NCBI RefSeq assembly: GCF_014201415.1
Contig: NZ_JACHEH010000005.1
Span: 366,479-430,478 of the forward strand
Direction of reading: 5' to 3'
DNA: 64,000 bases
DNA from: Chelatococcus composti
Lineage (GTDB): Bacteria; Pseudomonadota; Alphaproteobacteria; Rhizobiales; Beijerinckiaceae
In this document: positions 52,612 through 62,655 of the stretch, in pieces
Position numbering within the stretch: the stretch's first letter is position 1
Layout: each line of letters begins with the position of its first letter
The notes under the pieces: generated by a model
Told to the model about the DNA's origin: nothing
Databases searched by the model: none
What the model saw: the letters and a program-made list of their open reading frames with translations, nothing else
Position numbers and translations under genes: made by a program

Positions 52612-52653
52612 GCGGCCGTTCCTCTCCTGAAGGCGCGACTGGGATCCGCGAGG

Positions 52654-52681
52654 CCGCCCCCGCCTGGCGGGGCGGGGGCGG
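52654..52681 (-). other. Stem-loop between binding-protein and permease genes
   Basis: CCGCCCCCGCC (52654-52664), loop TGGCGG, and GGCGGGGGCGG (52671-52681) make a perfect 11-bp G+C-only stem in the gap between the binding-protein gene and the permease gene of the same operon. On the transcribed strand it could stabilise the upstream message and lower expression of the permease, as in many ABC importers. It lacks a T-run, so it is unlikely to be a full terminator. Confidence 0.6.
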
Positions 52682-52692
52682 AGAGGATGGGA

Positions 52693-53982
52693 TCAGGCGG
52701 CGATGAACTCGTTCCAGCGCCGGACCATGTAGCGGTCCTCGTCCATAACGGAGTTCCAGCAGGCAACCTTGCCCATGCGCTCCTCGAAGGAGCCGCCGTC
52801 GCGCACGGCGCCGGCCTTCTCCATCACCTTGCCCTCGGGAGAGAGGATGTCGCCCTTGGCCGGCTTGCCCTCGACCCAGAAGCCCCATTCGTCTTCCGTC
52901 ATGTAGGCCTTGGCGGTCTCCATGCAGGCCGAGTAGTAGCCTTGGCGGTTGAGATAGGCGCCGACCCAGCCCGAGAGGTACCAGTTGATGTATTCGTAGG
53001 CGGCGTCGAGCTTGGCGCCGCTCAGGTGCTTGGCGAGGCCGATGCCGCCGCCCCAGGCGCGATAACCCTCCTTGAGCGGCTGGTAGACGCAGGGAATGCC
53101 GCGCGAGCGCACGGCCGCCACCGCCGGCGACCACATGGACTGGATGACGACCTCGCCGGAGGCCATCAGGTTCACGCTCTCGTCGAAGGACTTCCAGAAG
53201 GCGCGGAACTGGCCCGCGCGCTTGGCAGCGATGAGGAAGTCGATGGTCTTGTCGATCTCCTCGCGCGTCATGTTGCCCTTGTCGGAATATTTGATCTCGC
53301 CTGCGGCCTCCATGATCATGGCCGCGTCCATGATGCCGATGGACGGGATGTTGAGGATCGCCGTCTTGCCGCGGAAGGCCGGGTCCATGATGTCGGCCCA
53401 CGAGGTGATCGGACGGCCGACGAGATCGGGCCGGATGCCGAGGGTGTCGGCATTGTAGATGGTCGGCACCATCGTCAGCCAGCCGGTCGGCTCCTTGGCG
53501 AAGGTGGTCGAATCCGGCCCCTCGACGAAGCCCACCGTATGCGGCGCCGTGCCCTGGGCGATGATGCTGTCGGGCGTGAGCTTGCCGGTGATGAAGAGCG
53601 GTACGATCTTGTCGAAGTACTTGATGCGCGACACGTCCATGGGCTGAAGGACGCCGGCCGGGAAGACCTTCTTGGCGATCCAGTACTCCACGTCGGCGAT
53701 GTCGTAGGAGTCAGGCTGGGTGACGGCGCGCTGCGCGGCGGCGTCCGAATCCATCGCCGTCATCTCCAGCGTGATGCCGAGGTCCTCCTTGCACTTCTCG
53801 GCAATGGCATTGAGGTTCGACACGCCGGTGCCGAACTGGCGCAGCGTGATCGGGTTCTTCGCCCAGATCGTCGGGAAGCCGGTGATCGCGCCCGAGCCTG
53901 CGGCGAGGCCCGCCGCGGCGGCGCCGGTCTTCAGGAGCGTGCGGCGCGAGATGCCGCGCTTGTCCCTTGTCGTCTTCGTCAT
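52693..53982 (-). CDS. Periplasmic solute-binding protein, PotD-like
   Basis: A 429-residue binding protein with a twin-arginine signal (SRRTLLKTGAAAAGLAAGSG, RR at 13-14), so it is exported folded. Mature segments such as FGTGVSNLNAIAEKCKEDLG and TAMDSDAAAQRAVTQPDSYD match the spermidine/putrescine-binding class 1/periplasmic family, often annotated PotD or as 'extracellular solute-binding protein family 1'. It captures the ligand for the PotABC-like complex. Because relatives bind polyamines, 2-aminoethylphosphonate or choline-like amides, ligand identity is open. Confidence 0.85.
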   Translation of the reverse strand: MTKTTRDKRGISRRTLLKTGAAAAGLAAGSGAITGFPTIWAKNPITLRQFGTGVSNLNAIAEKCKEDLGITLEMTAMDSDAAAQRAVTQPDSYDIADVEYWIAKKVFPAGVLQPMDVSRIKYFDKIVPLFITGKLTPDSIIAQGTAPHTVGFVEGPDSTTFAKEPTGWLTMVPTIYNADTLGIRPDLVGRPITSWADIMDPAFRGKTAILNIPSIGIMDAAMIMEAAGEIKYSDKGNMTREEIDKTIDFLIAAKRAGQFRAFWKSFDESVNLMASGEVVIQSMWSPAVAAVRSRGIPCVYQPLKEGYRAWGGGIGLAKHLSGAKLDAAYEYINWYLSGWVGAYLNRQGYYSACMETAKAYMTEDEWGFWVEGKPAKGDILSPEGKVMEKAGAVRDGGSFEERMGKVACWNSVMDEDRYMVRRWNEFIAA

Positions 53983-54026
53983 GGCCTCATCCCCTCTTTG
54001 TGATTGTTGCTGGCTTGGTTGTCGGT

Positions 54027-55112
<1,086 letters not shown>

Positions 55113-55240
55113 GCGGCATTCCCCTGTCTGCAGGGAACGAAGCATCCCGCGTGCCAACTGCCGGCCGCAGCTCCAAGGTGCTGGCAGGGCTCACGTTTTT
55201 TGCGGGTGCGAAGGGCGCAGGAGAGGCTGGGATCCGTACC

Positions 55241-55312
55241 TGCCCAAATTGCGGGCAATCGTCGCCGATCGAATGAAAAGATCGTATGCAATTTTTGTCA
55301 GGACTGTTGTCA
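55241..55312. promoter_or_regulatory. Candidate GntR operator region between gntR and potA
   Basis: The 262-base divergent region has two signals. TGCCC-AAATTGC-GGGCA (55241-55257) is a 5-bp inverted repeat with a seven-base spacer. TTGTCA occurs twice as a direct repeat at 55295-55300 and 55307-55312, 12 bases apart, in an A+T-rich stretch 63-80 bases before the gntR start. FCD-type GntR proteins commonly bind such short symmetric or repeated elements and regulate the divergent transport operon. Confidence 0.4.
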
Positions 55313-55374
55313 ATCTGAGCTTCCCTTTGGCGCGTTTGGCGCTAGAACCAGGGCCCCATGCGGATGAAACGGGC

Positions 55375-56088
55375 ATGAGCCTCATCGATTCGACATCTGC
55401 CGGCGGGCAACCGGCGGGCGAGGACCGGACGCAGGCGATCCGCGACCGGCTGCGCGACGCCATCGTCGACCACCGTCTGGCGCCGGGCACGAAACTCTCC
55501 GAGAGCGAGGTGGGTGGGCTGTTCGAGGTAAGCCGCACGGTGGCGCGCGCGGCCCTGCAGATGCTCGCCTTCGAGGGGCTGGTGCGCATCGAGCGCAACC
55601 GGGGCGCCTTCGTCGCCAACCCCTCGCCGGAGGAGGCGCGCCAGGTCTTCGCCTCGCGGCGGCTGATCGAGCCCGGCATCGTCACGGCCGCGGCGGAGCG
55701 GGCAACGGCCGGCGATGTTGCGCGTCTCAGGGCACACCTCGCCGCCGAGCGCCGGCACATGCACGCGCGCGGGCCGGAGGCACGGCGTGCTGAGATCAAG
55801 GCCTCGGGCGAGTTCCACCTGCTGCTCGCCGCCGTCGCGGGCAATGCCATCCTGCAGCGCTTCATGGAGGAGCTGGTTGCCCGCTCGTCGCTCGTCATCG
55901 CGCTCTACGGACGCACCGGTGCCTCGAGCTGCGGCCACGACGAGCACGACGCCATCGTCGATGCGCTCGAGAGGCGCGACGCGAAGGCGGCCGCGGCCCT
56001 CATCGTCAGCCACATCGACCACATCGAGGCCGATCTCGACCTGCGCCTGCGCACGAGCCCGTCGCTGAAGGCGGCACTGAACCTGTAG
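55375..56088 (+). CDS. GntR-family transcriptional regulator, FCD type
   Basis: A 237-residue regulator. The N-terminal winged helix runs TQAIRDRLRDAIVDHRLAPG to RNRGAFVANP with the recognition helix in GLFEVSRTVARAALQMLAFE; the helical FCD domain begins around residue 95 and contains EFHLLLAAVAGN, whose metal and ligand site (Asp, His, His) is usual for this family. It would repress or activate the divergent potA operon in response to the imported compound, probably an acid or amine. ATG 55375 is the only reasonable start. Confidence 0.82.
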   Translation: MSLIDSTSAGGQPAGEDRTQAIRDRLRDAIVDHRLAPGTKLSESEVGGLFEVSRTVARAALQMLAFEGLVRIERNRGAFVANPSPEEARQVFASRRLIEPGIVTAAAERATAGDVARLRAHLAAERRHMHARGPEARRAEIKASGEFHLLLAAVAGNAILQRFMEELVARSSLVIALYGRTGASSCGHDEHDAIVDALERRDAKAAAALIVSHIDHIEADLDLRLRTSPSLKAALNL

Positions 56089-56409
56089 GCGACGTGCGGA
56101 GGCAGGCACCGCGCCGCGGGCAGAACCGGCGCGACGCTCCCCGGAGGCGGTGCGAGGGCCACAATCGCCCGGGCGGGAAATGTTCCAACCGCGCGGCTGA
56201 AACTGCGTGCCCGGACACCGGCCGGCGCGGCGAGGCTGCTTTTTTGTCTCCAGTTGGGGATTGTATCCTTTCCTGACGCTCGCTAGCTTCCCCAAGCTCT
56301 TCACGGCGCGAACCCCTCGGATCGGGGCCTGGTACGCGCAAGCAGTCAATGCACCACAATAAGAACAGCGCGCTCATCGCAGGCTCGTCCTGAACGATGG
56401 AGTATGACC
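56089..56409 (+). other. Promoter region of the RTX-repeat gene, with a conserved motif
   Basis: The 321-base gap contains GTCTCCAGTTGGGGATT (56246-56262), whose close relative GTCCCCAAATGGGGATT lies upstream of the secretion gene at 58030-58046 (14 of 17 identical). Right after it comes a candidate -35 TTGTAT (56261-56266) and, 17 bases on, a -10 TAGCTT (56284-56289). From the motif to the start at 56410 is 164 bases, versus 162 for the other copy. A regulator bound here would abut RNA polymerase. The rest of the gap shows nothing recognisable. Confidence 0.6.
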
Positions 56410-57729
56410 ATGGCTGATATCGTCGGAACACTTGGTAACGACAACGGCGTCGACAATCCTATTCTTGTCGGTACCGCCCTGGCAGACACGATCACGGGCC
56501 TCTCGGGCAACGACATCCTGCTCGGCCTCGAGGGTGATGACGTTCTGAACGGCGGCCCGGGCGACGATCTGCTCGACGGCGGCGAGGGCAACGACACGCT
56601 GAACGGTGGTGCCGGAGCCGACGTCATCCTGGGCGGTGCCGGTGACGACATCGCCCTCGGCGGGGCAGGCGCAGACACGATCGACGGCGGTGACGGCAAC
56701 GATACCCTCAGCGGCGGCGCGGGAGACGACTTTATCTCCGGCGGCGCTGGCATCGATGAGCTCATCGGTGGCGCCGGTGACGACTGGTTGGACGGCGGCG
56801 ACGACAATGACACCCTCGCCGGCGGGGCCGGCAACGACACGATGTTCGGCGGGGCGGGCGACGACACGCTTAACGGCGGAGCGGGCGACGACTGGATAGA
56901 CGGTGGTGACGGCGTCGACACACTGAACGGCGGGCTCGGCGACGACACGCTGTTCGGCGGGGCGGGTGACGACACGCTCAACGGCGGCCTCGGCGACGAC
57001 ACGCTGAACGGTGACGACGGCAACGACATCCTCAACGGCGGGGCGGGCGACGACACGCTCAACGGCGGAGCGGGCGACGACGAGCTGAACGGTGGCGCCG
57101 GCAACGACGCCCTCGCCGGCGGTGATGGCAATGATGTCATGAACGGAAATGACGGCAGCGACCTCATGGAAGGTGGCGCCGGCGACGACACCATGAACGG
57201 CGACGCGGGCGACGACGTGATGGACGGCGGTGACGGCGCCGACATCATGAGCGGCGGCGATGGCGACGACGAGCTGAGCGGCGGGAACGGCAGCGACACG
57301 CTGACGGGCGGCGCTGGCAACGACGAGCTCTTTGGCGGCAATGGCAACGACGAGCTCTACGGCGAGGCCGGCGACGATACGCTCGACGGCGGCAACGGTG
57401 CCGATACGCTCGACGGCGGCGAGGGTGACGACGTGCTGACCGGCGGGGCGGGCACCGACACCTTCAACTTCGGCGATGACACGGGTGTCGATTTCGGCGA
57501 CGACGAGATCACTGACCTGAGCTTCGCTGATGGTGACGAAGTGGTCATCGACGCGCCGGCCGGCTTCGACCCGGCCACCGTGGTCGTCGACGACGACGGC
57601 ACCAACACCACGCTCGACTTCGGCTTCGGCACGATCCAGCTCGACGGTGTGACCGGCGGTGCCACGCCCTACACCTCCATCGACGAGATCAACGACGACG
57701 CGGGCTACACCGCCATCGCAATCGTCTGA
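56410..57729 (+). CDS. RTX-repeat calcium-binding protein, stand-alone
   Basis: A 439-residue secreted protein built almost wholly of RTX nonapeptides GGxGxDxLx, from about residue 20 to 350 (units such as [11 protein letters not shown] and GGDGNDxLxGG), folding into calcium-binding beta-rolls outside the cell. No enzyme domain is seen before or after the repeats; the last 80 residues (from [18 protein letters not shown]) hold a non-repetitive, acidic, C-terminal region which in type I substrates carries the secretion signal. Start 56410 gives GGAG seven bases upstream, preferable to 56404. It is followed by a terminator and then its likely secretion ATPase and adaptor. Confidence 0.85.
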   Translation: MADIVGTLGNDNGVDNPILVGTALADTITGLSGNDILLGLEGDDVLNGGPGDDLLDGGEGNDTLNGGAGADVILGGAGDDIALGGAGADTIDGGDGNDTLSGGAGDDFISGGAGIDELIGGAGDDWLDGGDDNDTLAGGAGNDTMFGGAGDDTLNGGAGDDWIDGGDGVDTLNGGLGDDTLFGGAGDDTLNGGLGDDTLNGDDGNDILNGGAGDDTLNGGAGDDELNGGAGNDALAGGDGNDVMNGNDGSDLMEGGAGDDTMNGDAGDDVMDGGDGADIMSGGDGDDELSGGNGSDTLTGGAGNDELFGGNGNDELYGEAGDDTLDGGNGADTLDGGEGDDVLTGGAGTDTFNFGDDTGVDFGDDEITDLSFADGDEVVIDAPAGFDPATVVVDDDGTNTTLDFGFGTIQLDGVTGGATPYTSIDEINDDAGYTAIAIV

Positions 57730-57754
57730 CCTTTCGTCCCGGGGCTGCAACACG

Positions 57755-57788
57755 AGGAGCGACGGCCAGCGCCGCCGCTCCTTTCCTT
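57755..57788 (+). terminator. Terminator after the RTX gene
   Basis: AGGAGCGACGGC (57755-57766), loop CAGC, and GCCGCCGCTCCT (57771-57782) pair over 12 positions with one A-C mismatch, followed by TTCCTTGC. It begins 25 bases after the RTX gene and implies that the secretion genes have their own promoter. Confidence 0.65.
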
Positions 57789-58191
57789 GCGCGCCTGGCA
57801 ATGATGCGATCGCCATCGAACCTTCGGGGTGCGGAGCGCGAGGGCGCCGCGCTTCGGGCTCCGTTGCAGCAGCCTGTCCCGCCAATGTCAGAAATGAAAA
57901 GCAACGCTGAGGAAGGGGCCGTGCATCGTTGCCCCGGTGAAGCGAACGGTCTAGGCGCCGGCGCGCTCGGCGGAGCCGGTGGCGCGAGTGCGGGACCGTG
58001 TGGTCGGAAGTCCGCGTGACAAACTTTTCGTCCCCAAATGGGGATTTTTTTCCCCGCCGCAGTTCCGTAACCTCGCCGCGGTCGAGACAGCGGTAGACGG
58101 GGCGGAGGAGGGTGTTTTTCTCCGGCGCCCCGAGGGCTGGCTGGTACGCAGAGCGCGGCGGCAGCGAGCCTGTCGCTGGCGTAAGACGTCT
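57789..58191 (+). promoter_or_regulatory. Promoter region of the type I secretion operon, with the conserved motif
   Basis: GTCCCCAAATGGGGATT (58030-58046), a perfect TCCCC-AAAT-GGGGA inverted repeat inside, is followed by a T-tract used as candidate -35 TTTTTT (58045-58050) and, 17 bases on, -10 TAACCT (58068-58073). This repeats the layout found before the RTX gene. The short stem plus T7 could alternatively act as a weak terminator or attenuator. The remaining 250 bases hold nothing recognised. Confidence 0.55.
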
Positions 58192-59973
58192 ATGCTGTCC
58201 GCTGTCGGAGGGCGCATGCCGCGAGTATCGGCAAGGCTGGCGACTGGCAAGGACCGTCCGGAGAGCCTCGCGTCGCTGTTCGGCGCGATCCCGGATCGCG
58301 GCGTCTTCGTCTGGGTCGTCGTCTTCAGCGTCGTTATCAACACACTGCTGCTGATCCTGCCCCTCTTCGCCATCCTGGTTTTCGACAGGGTGCTGACGAG
58401 CGGCAGCATCGAGACGCTCCTTGCCCTCACGGCGCTCGCCTTCGGGGCCCTCGGCTTCGGCGCCGCCTTCGACGTGCTGCGCGACAGACTCCTCGGCCGT
58501 CTGGCCGTCAGGTTCGAGCAGAACCTCGCCCCGCTCGTTCTCAAGGCTGCGATCACCGATCCGGCGCGGCGCTCGGAGGGCGGCACCCACGACATCGTGC
58601 GGCTGCGCGAGCTCAGGACCCTGCTGTCGAGCAACACCATTCCCATGCTGATCGACGCGCCCTTCTTGCCGGGGTTCATCGTGGTTCTGTACCTGATCCA
58701 CCCCTACTACGGGCACATCGCGCTCGCCGGCGCGGCGGTCATCGCCGTCCTCGCGCTGGTGAGCCAGCGCATCGCGCGGGCGGAGCGTGACAATGCGAAG
58801 GCGGCCGCCGGCCTCGCGCAGACGACGCTCGACAGCATCATCCGGCACGCCAACCTCATCCGCGTGATGGGCTGGCGAACCGGCGCCGTGCGGGAGTTCC
58901 TGCGGCTCAACAACGAGGCGCTGGCGCCGGTCGTCAGGGCGAGCGAACGGGTGGCCACCGTCGCCTCCATCGCCCGCATGATCCGGCTGGCGCTGCAGGT
59001 CGCCGCCATCGCCGTCGGTGCCTGGCTGGTGCTGGAGAACGAGGTGCTGCCCGGCAGCATGATCGCCTCCTCGATCATCATCAGCCGCACGCTGGCGCCG
59101 ATGGAGCATCTGGTGGCCGCCTGGCGGCCCCTGATGTCAGCGCGGGATGCCTGGACGCGCGTGCGGGCCGCTGTCGCCTCCGTCTTCGCCGAGCCGCGCA
59201 GGACCCTGCAGCCGCCGCCCTCCGGCGCCGTCGGCGTGCAGGGCCTCGTCTTCCGTACCGGCGAGGTCCGCCGGCCGATCCTCGCCGGCGTGACCTTCTC
59301 CTGCCCGCCGGCGAGCGTCGTCGTCATCATCGGGCCGACAGGCGCCGGAAAATCCACGCTGCTGCGCATGATCGCGGGGCTCGCCCGGCCGACCACGGGC
59401 ATCATCCGCCTAGACGGGGCCTCCCTCGACCAGTGGGACCCCGACCAGCTCGGCAGCTATGTCGGATACTTGCCACAAGAGGCCGAGCTGATGGGCGGCA
59501 CCGTCGCCGAGGCGATTGCTGGCTTCGACGAGACCGCGACGGATGCCGATGTGGTCCGGGCGGCCCTCCTCGCCAATGCCCACGACATGATCCTGTCCCT
59601 GCCGCGTGGCTACCAGACCGAGATCGGCCGCGACGGCAGCAAGCTGTCCGGCGGACAGCGCCAGCGCATCGGCCTCGCGCGCGCTTTCTTCGGCGAAAGG
59701 CGCCTCATCCTGCTCGACGAGCCCAACGCCAATCTCGACCACGAGGGAGAGGAGGCGCTCTGCCACGCCATCCGCGAGGCCAAGGCCCGCGGCGCCACCG
59801 TGCTCGTCGCCTCGCACCGCCCGCGGCTGCTGACCGTCGCCGACTTCATCCTGTTCCTGCGCGATGGCACCCAGGTCGCCTTCGGCGTGCCGGGGGAGGT
59901 GATGCCGCAGTCCATGTCGAGATCCGCCACCGTCCGGTCCATGAAGCCGGCGCAGAGCGGGGCGGGGTCTTGA
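58192..59973 (+). CDS. Type I secretion ATPase/permease (PrtD/LapB class)
   Basis: About 593 residues. The membrane part (FVWVVVFSVVINTLLLILPL onward, 20-320) is of the T1SS ABC exporter class without a C39 peptidase domain; the nucleotide-binding domain holds Walker A GPTGAGKST (about 381), signature LSGGQRQRIGLARAF (about 484) and Walker B LILLDEPNANLD (about 505). It drives export of the RTX protein. ATG 58192 or ATG 58216 (GGAGG four bases upstream) can be the start. Upstream carries the same motif as the RTX gene promoter. The outer-membrane TolC-like partner is not in the window. Confidence 0.85.
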   Translation: MLSAVGGRMPRVSARLATGKDRPESLASLFGAIPDRGVFVWVVVFSVVINTLLLILPLFAILVFDRVLTSGSIETLLALTALAFGALGFGAAFDVLRDRLLGRLAVRFEQNLAPLVLKAAITDPARRSEGGTHDIVRLRELRTLLSSNTIPMLIDAPFLPGFIVVLYLIHPYYGHIALAGAAVIAVLALVSQRIARAERDNAKAAAGLAQTTLDSIIRHANLIRVMGWRTGAVREFLRLNNEALAPVVRASERVATVASIARMIRLALQVAAIAVGAWLVLENEVLPGSMIASSIIISRTLAPMEHLVAAWRPLMSARDAWTRVRAAVASVFAEPRRTLQPPPSGAVGVQGLVFRTGEVRRPILAGVTFSCPPASVVVIIGPTGAGKSTLLRMIAGLARPTTGIIRLDGASLDQWDPDQLGSYVGYLPQEAELMGGTVAEAIAGFDETATDADVVRAALLANAHDMILSLPRGYQTEIGRDGSKLSGGQRQRIGLARAFFGERRLILLDEPNANLDHEGEEALCHAIREAKARGATVLVASHRPRLLTVADFILFLRDGTQVAFGVPGEVMPQSMSRSATVRSMKPAQSGAGS

Positions 59974-59989
59974 GCCGGGAGGAGGGCCG

Positions 59990-61393
59990 ATGCAGCAGCT
60001 CGACGGTTCCGGTGGTCGGTGGACGCCGACGGTGGTGGGTGAGCGGCGGCCGGCGACGGGGGCCGAGGTCATGGGCGTCAGGCCGGCTGTCGCGCTCGAT
60101 GAGCCGCGCTCCGAGACGCGCAGGCTGGTCGCCTGGGGCTGCTTTCTGTGCATCCTGCTGTTCGGCGGCTTCGGAGCCTGGAGCGCGACCGTGCCCCTGA
60201 GCAGCGCTGTCATGGCGCCGGGCGTCGTCAAGGTCCTGTCGAAGCGGCGCCCTGTCCAGCACCTCCATGGCGGCATCGTCGACAAGATCTTCGTGCATGA
60301 GGGCCAGCGGGTGGAGCGCGGCCAGCTCGTGGCGAAGCTCGACACCACGCAGATCGAGGCCAACCTCGGCGTGCTCGAGACCAAGCTCTTCGCGGATCTT
60401 GCGATGGAGGCGCGCCTCGCGGCCGAGGAGGCGGGTACCGACACCGTATCCTTCCCGGAGGAGCTGACCGCCGCCGCGGCCACGCGCGCCGAGGCGCAGG
60501 CGGCGATCCAGGCCCAGCTTGCGGAATTCGCGGCGCGGGCCGCCGCGCTCGCAGGCCAGACAAGGGTGATCGACGAGCAGGTGCGCCAGCTCGAGGAGGC
60601 GATCCGCGGCCTCGAGACGAGCTCGGACGGGCTGCGGCAGCAGCTGGCCTATCTGAGGGACGAGATCCGGGATTCGGAGGTCCTGCTCGCCAAGGGCCTG
60701 GCGAGGAAGCCCCGTCTCCTCGCCCTCAAGCGCGCCGAGGTGGAAGCCCGGACCCAGATTGAGACCAACGCCGCCTCGATCGCCCAGTCGAGGGGCAAGA
60801 TCGCCGAGCTGACCGAGCGGCGGCGCCAGCTCCGCTACGACTGGCTTGAGGCCATCGCCAAGCAGCGGCACATTGTGCGGGAAGAGATCGCCGACGCCAG
60901 GCACCGCATCGCCGCCGCGCGCGACATGCTCGTCCAGAGCGAGATGCGGGCGCCGGAAACCGGCATCGTCGTCGGCCTCAACACGCGCGATCTCAACGCG
61001 ACGCTCGGCCCGCGCGAGACGCTGCTCGATATCGTGCCGGTGGCCGACCGCCTCAGCGTCGAGGGCGAAGTCCGCCCGGCCGACCGCGACGAGGTGAGGG
61101 CAGGCCAGCCTGCACGCATCCGCGTTCTCGCCTTCAATTCCCGACGCGCGCCCATGCTCGCCGGGACGGTGACGACGGTTTCGGCCGATGCACTGCTAGA
61201 GCCCAAGACGAACACGCTGTTCTACAAGATCGAGGTGGAACTGGTCGCAGATCCGGAAACGAGGCCCTATCTCGAGACCCTTCAGCCGGGCATGCCGGTC
61301 CAGATCTTCATAGAAACGGGGCAACGGACGTTCATGGAGTATCTTTTGACGCCGCTGATGCTGCGCGCCGAGCGTGCTTTCAGGGAAAGTTGA
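59990..61393 (+). CDS. Type I secretion periplasmic adaptor (HlyD family)
   Basis: A 467-residue membrane-fusion protein joining the ATPase to an outer-membrane channel. It has an N-terminal membrane anchor (LVAWGCFLCILLFGGFGAWS), the RRPVQHLHGGIVDKIFVHEG lipoyl hairpin, a long coiled-coil (from about 130 to 300), and the C-terminal beta domain ending in MPVQIFIETGQRTFMEYLLT. ATG 59990 has GGAGGAGGG upstream and lies 17 bases after the ATPase gene. Its HlyD character together with the adjacent PrtD-class ATPase defines a type I exporter. Confidence 0.88.
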   Translation: MQQLDGSGGRWTPTVVGERRPATGAEVMGVRPAVALDEPRSETRRLVAWGCFLCILLFGGFGAWSATVPLSSAVMAPGVVKVLSKRRPVQHLHGGIVDKIFVHEGQRVERGQLVAKLDTTQIEANLGVLETKLFADLAMEARLAAEEAGTDTVSFPEELTAAAATRAEAQAAIQAQLAEFAARAAALAGQTRVIDEQVRQLEEAIRGLETSSDGLRQQLAYLRDEIRDSEVLLAKGLARKPRLLALKRAEVEARTQIETNAASIAQSRGKIAELTERRRQLRYDWLEAIAKQRHIVREEIADARHRIAAARDMLVQSEMRAPETGIVVGLNTRDLNATLGPRETLLDIVPVADRLSVEGEVRPADRDEVRAGQPARIRVLAFNSRRAPMLAGTVTTVSADALLEPKTNTLFYKIEVELVADPETRPYLETLQPGMPVQIFIETGQRTFMEYLLTPLMLRAERAFRES

Positions 61394-61437
61394 GCAGTTT
61401 TTCTGGGGGGCCCAGGTAGTAGCGTCGGAGGGCGCCC

Positions 61438-62655
61438 ATGCAGGAAGCAACAAAGGAGTCCGGAGGCCAGAGCAAGAGCGATTTCATACTCTCCAGGGCC
61501 GCGCTGCTCCTCAAGGGGCCGGCAGAGGCCCATCGAGACGGTGGGCAGCCGTCGCCACGCGAGTCCGTGCGGACGATGCGTGTGTCGGCCGAGGTGTTCG
61601 GCCGGGCGGTGATAGACCTGCTCGGTTGCGAGCGCTGCTGCGTTGCGCTGGTGTCGCAGGCGACTGGCCTCGTCGCCGATGTGGTGACCCTCGGGCCGGT
61701 GGCCGACGATGCCGTCGCCGTCGGGGCCATGCGGCAGTTCGCCCTCGGCCTGCAGCGCAACGGTGCGGCGCTGCGCTGCATCAGCGCGGGAAACGCCTTG
61801 GCGGCAGCCATCCTGGGGCCGGCGCCCTCCGTCGGGGCGCAGGGGCTGGCCGGAAGCACGCATGTGGGAGAGAGCCTCGAGGTCGTCTTTCTCTCGGGCT
61901 GGCTCGCCGCGCCTCTGGCGCCTGTGGAGCTCGACCGCACCGCCCGGGCCGTGCGGGCCATCTGGACGGCCGCGCAGCACGCGCCCCGGCGCCGGCCGGA
62001 CGACGGCGTGGCCGCATTCCTCAACGAGCTCATCTTCCCGGCCTTCATTGTCGACGGCAGCCTGCGCCTGCTCAGGACCAATGATGCCGGGCGCGACTAC
62101 CTGCTCAAGGACGGCCCGCTCCAGTTGGGCGGTGGCATCCTCTGCGGCACGAACGACACAGTGACGCGGAAGCTTCTGCAGGCCCTCGCCGACGCGGCGA
62201 CGGCGCAGCCGGAGCGGATCCCGCCGACGATGGTTGTGCCGCTGTCGACCGAGCGTGGCGCTTTCGCCTTCGCCTGGATCGGCCCGGCCTGGATGGAGGA
62301 GGAGGACGACCGCTTCCTCCTCGTTGTGCCCCAGGTCGATCCAGCCGCAGGCGCGAGGCGCATCGCATCGGCCTTCGGCCTGAAATGGGCGGAGGAGCGG
62401 ATCGTGGCCTGCGTGCTGTGCGGCCAGCCGCCATCGCGCATGGGCCAGGCGCTCGGCCTCACCGAGGCGACCGTCAGAACCTACACGAAACGCATCATGC
62501 TCAAGCTCGGCATCAATCGACAGGTGGAGTTCTTCCTGCTCTACATTCTCACGATGTCGCCCTTCAGGCGGGGGGGAAGGGGTTCGGCCCGTCTGTCGCA
62601 GGGGTGCCTGTCCACGGCGGGAGGCGCAAACGATGAGCGACCGCACGACGCCTGA
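61438..62655 (+). CDS. LuxR-type transcriptional regulator with a long N-terminal domain
   Basis: A 405-residue regulator. The C-terminal DNA-binding domain starts FGLKWAEERIVACVLCGQ and continues SRMGQALGLTEATVRTYTKR with the recognition helix, typical of the LuxR/GerE class. The N-terminal 320 residues (a GAF-like first third with GCERCCVALVSQATGLVADV, then a second fold near 200-320 with FPAFIVDGSLRLLRTND) have no autoinducer-type signature, so the input signal is unknown. It is a candidate controller of the RTX and secretion promoters, which share a conserved motif. Overlaps the M23 gene by 23 bases. Confidence 0.72.
   Translation: MQEATKESGGQSKSDFILSRAALLLKGPAEAHRDGGQPSPRESVRTMRVSAEVFGRAVIDLLGCERCCVALVSQATGLVADVVTLGPVADDAVAVGAMRQFALGLQRNGAALRCISAGNALAAAILGPAPSVGAQGLAGSTHVGESLEVVFLSGWLAAPLAPVELDRTARAVRAIWTAAQHAPRRRPDDGVAAFLNELIFPAFIVDGSLRLLRTNDAGRDYLLKDGPLQLGGGILCGTNDTVTRKLLQALADAATAQPERIPPTMVVPLSTERGAFAFAWIGPAWMEEEDDRFLLVVPQVDPAAGARRIASAFGLKWAEERIVACVLCGQPPSRMGQALGLTEATVRTYTKRIMLKLGINRQVEFFLLYILTMSPFRRGGRGSARLSQGCLSTAGGANDERPHDA

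Noticed and set aside
56470..57460. Regular short DNA repeats resembling a CRISPR or satellite array
   Set aside because: The repeats are degenerate, follow a 27-base coding period (nine codons) and encode GGxGxDxLx. No identical repeats with unique spacers exist.
56374..59109. A 911-residue minus-strand open frame opposite the RTX gene and secretion ATPase
   Set aside because: The sense strand carries RTX nonapeptides and a full ABC transporter. The reverse frame's repetitive V-A-rich sequence is only a mirror of the DNA repeats.
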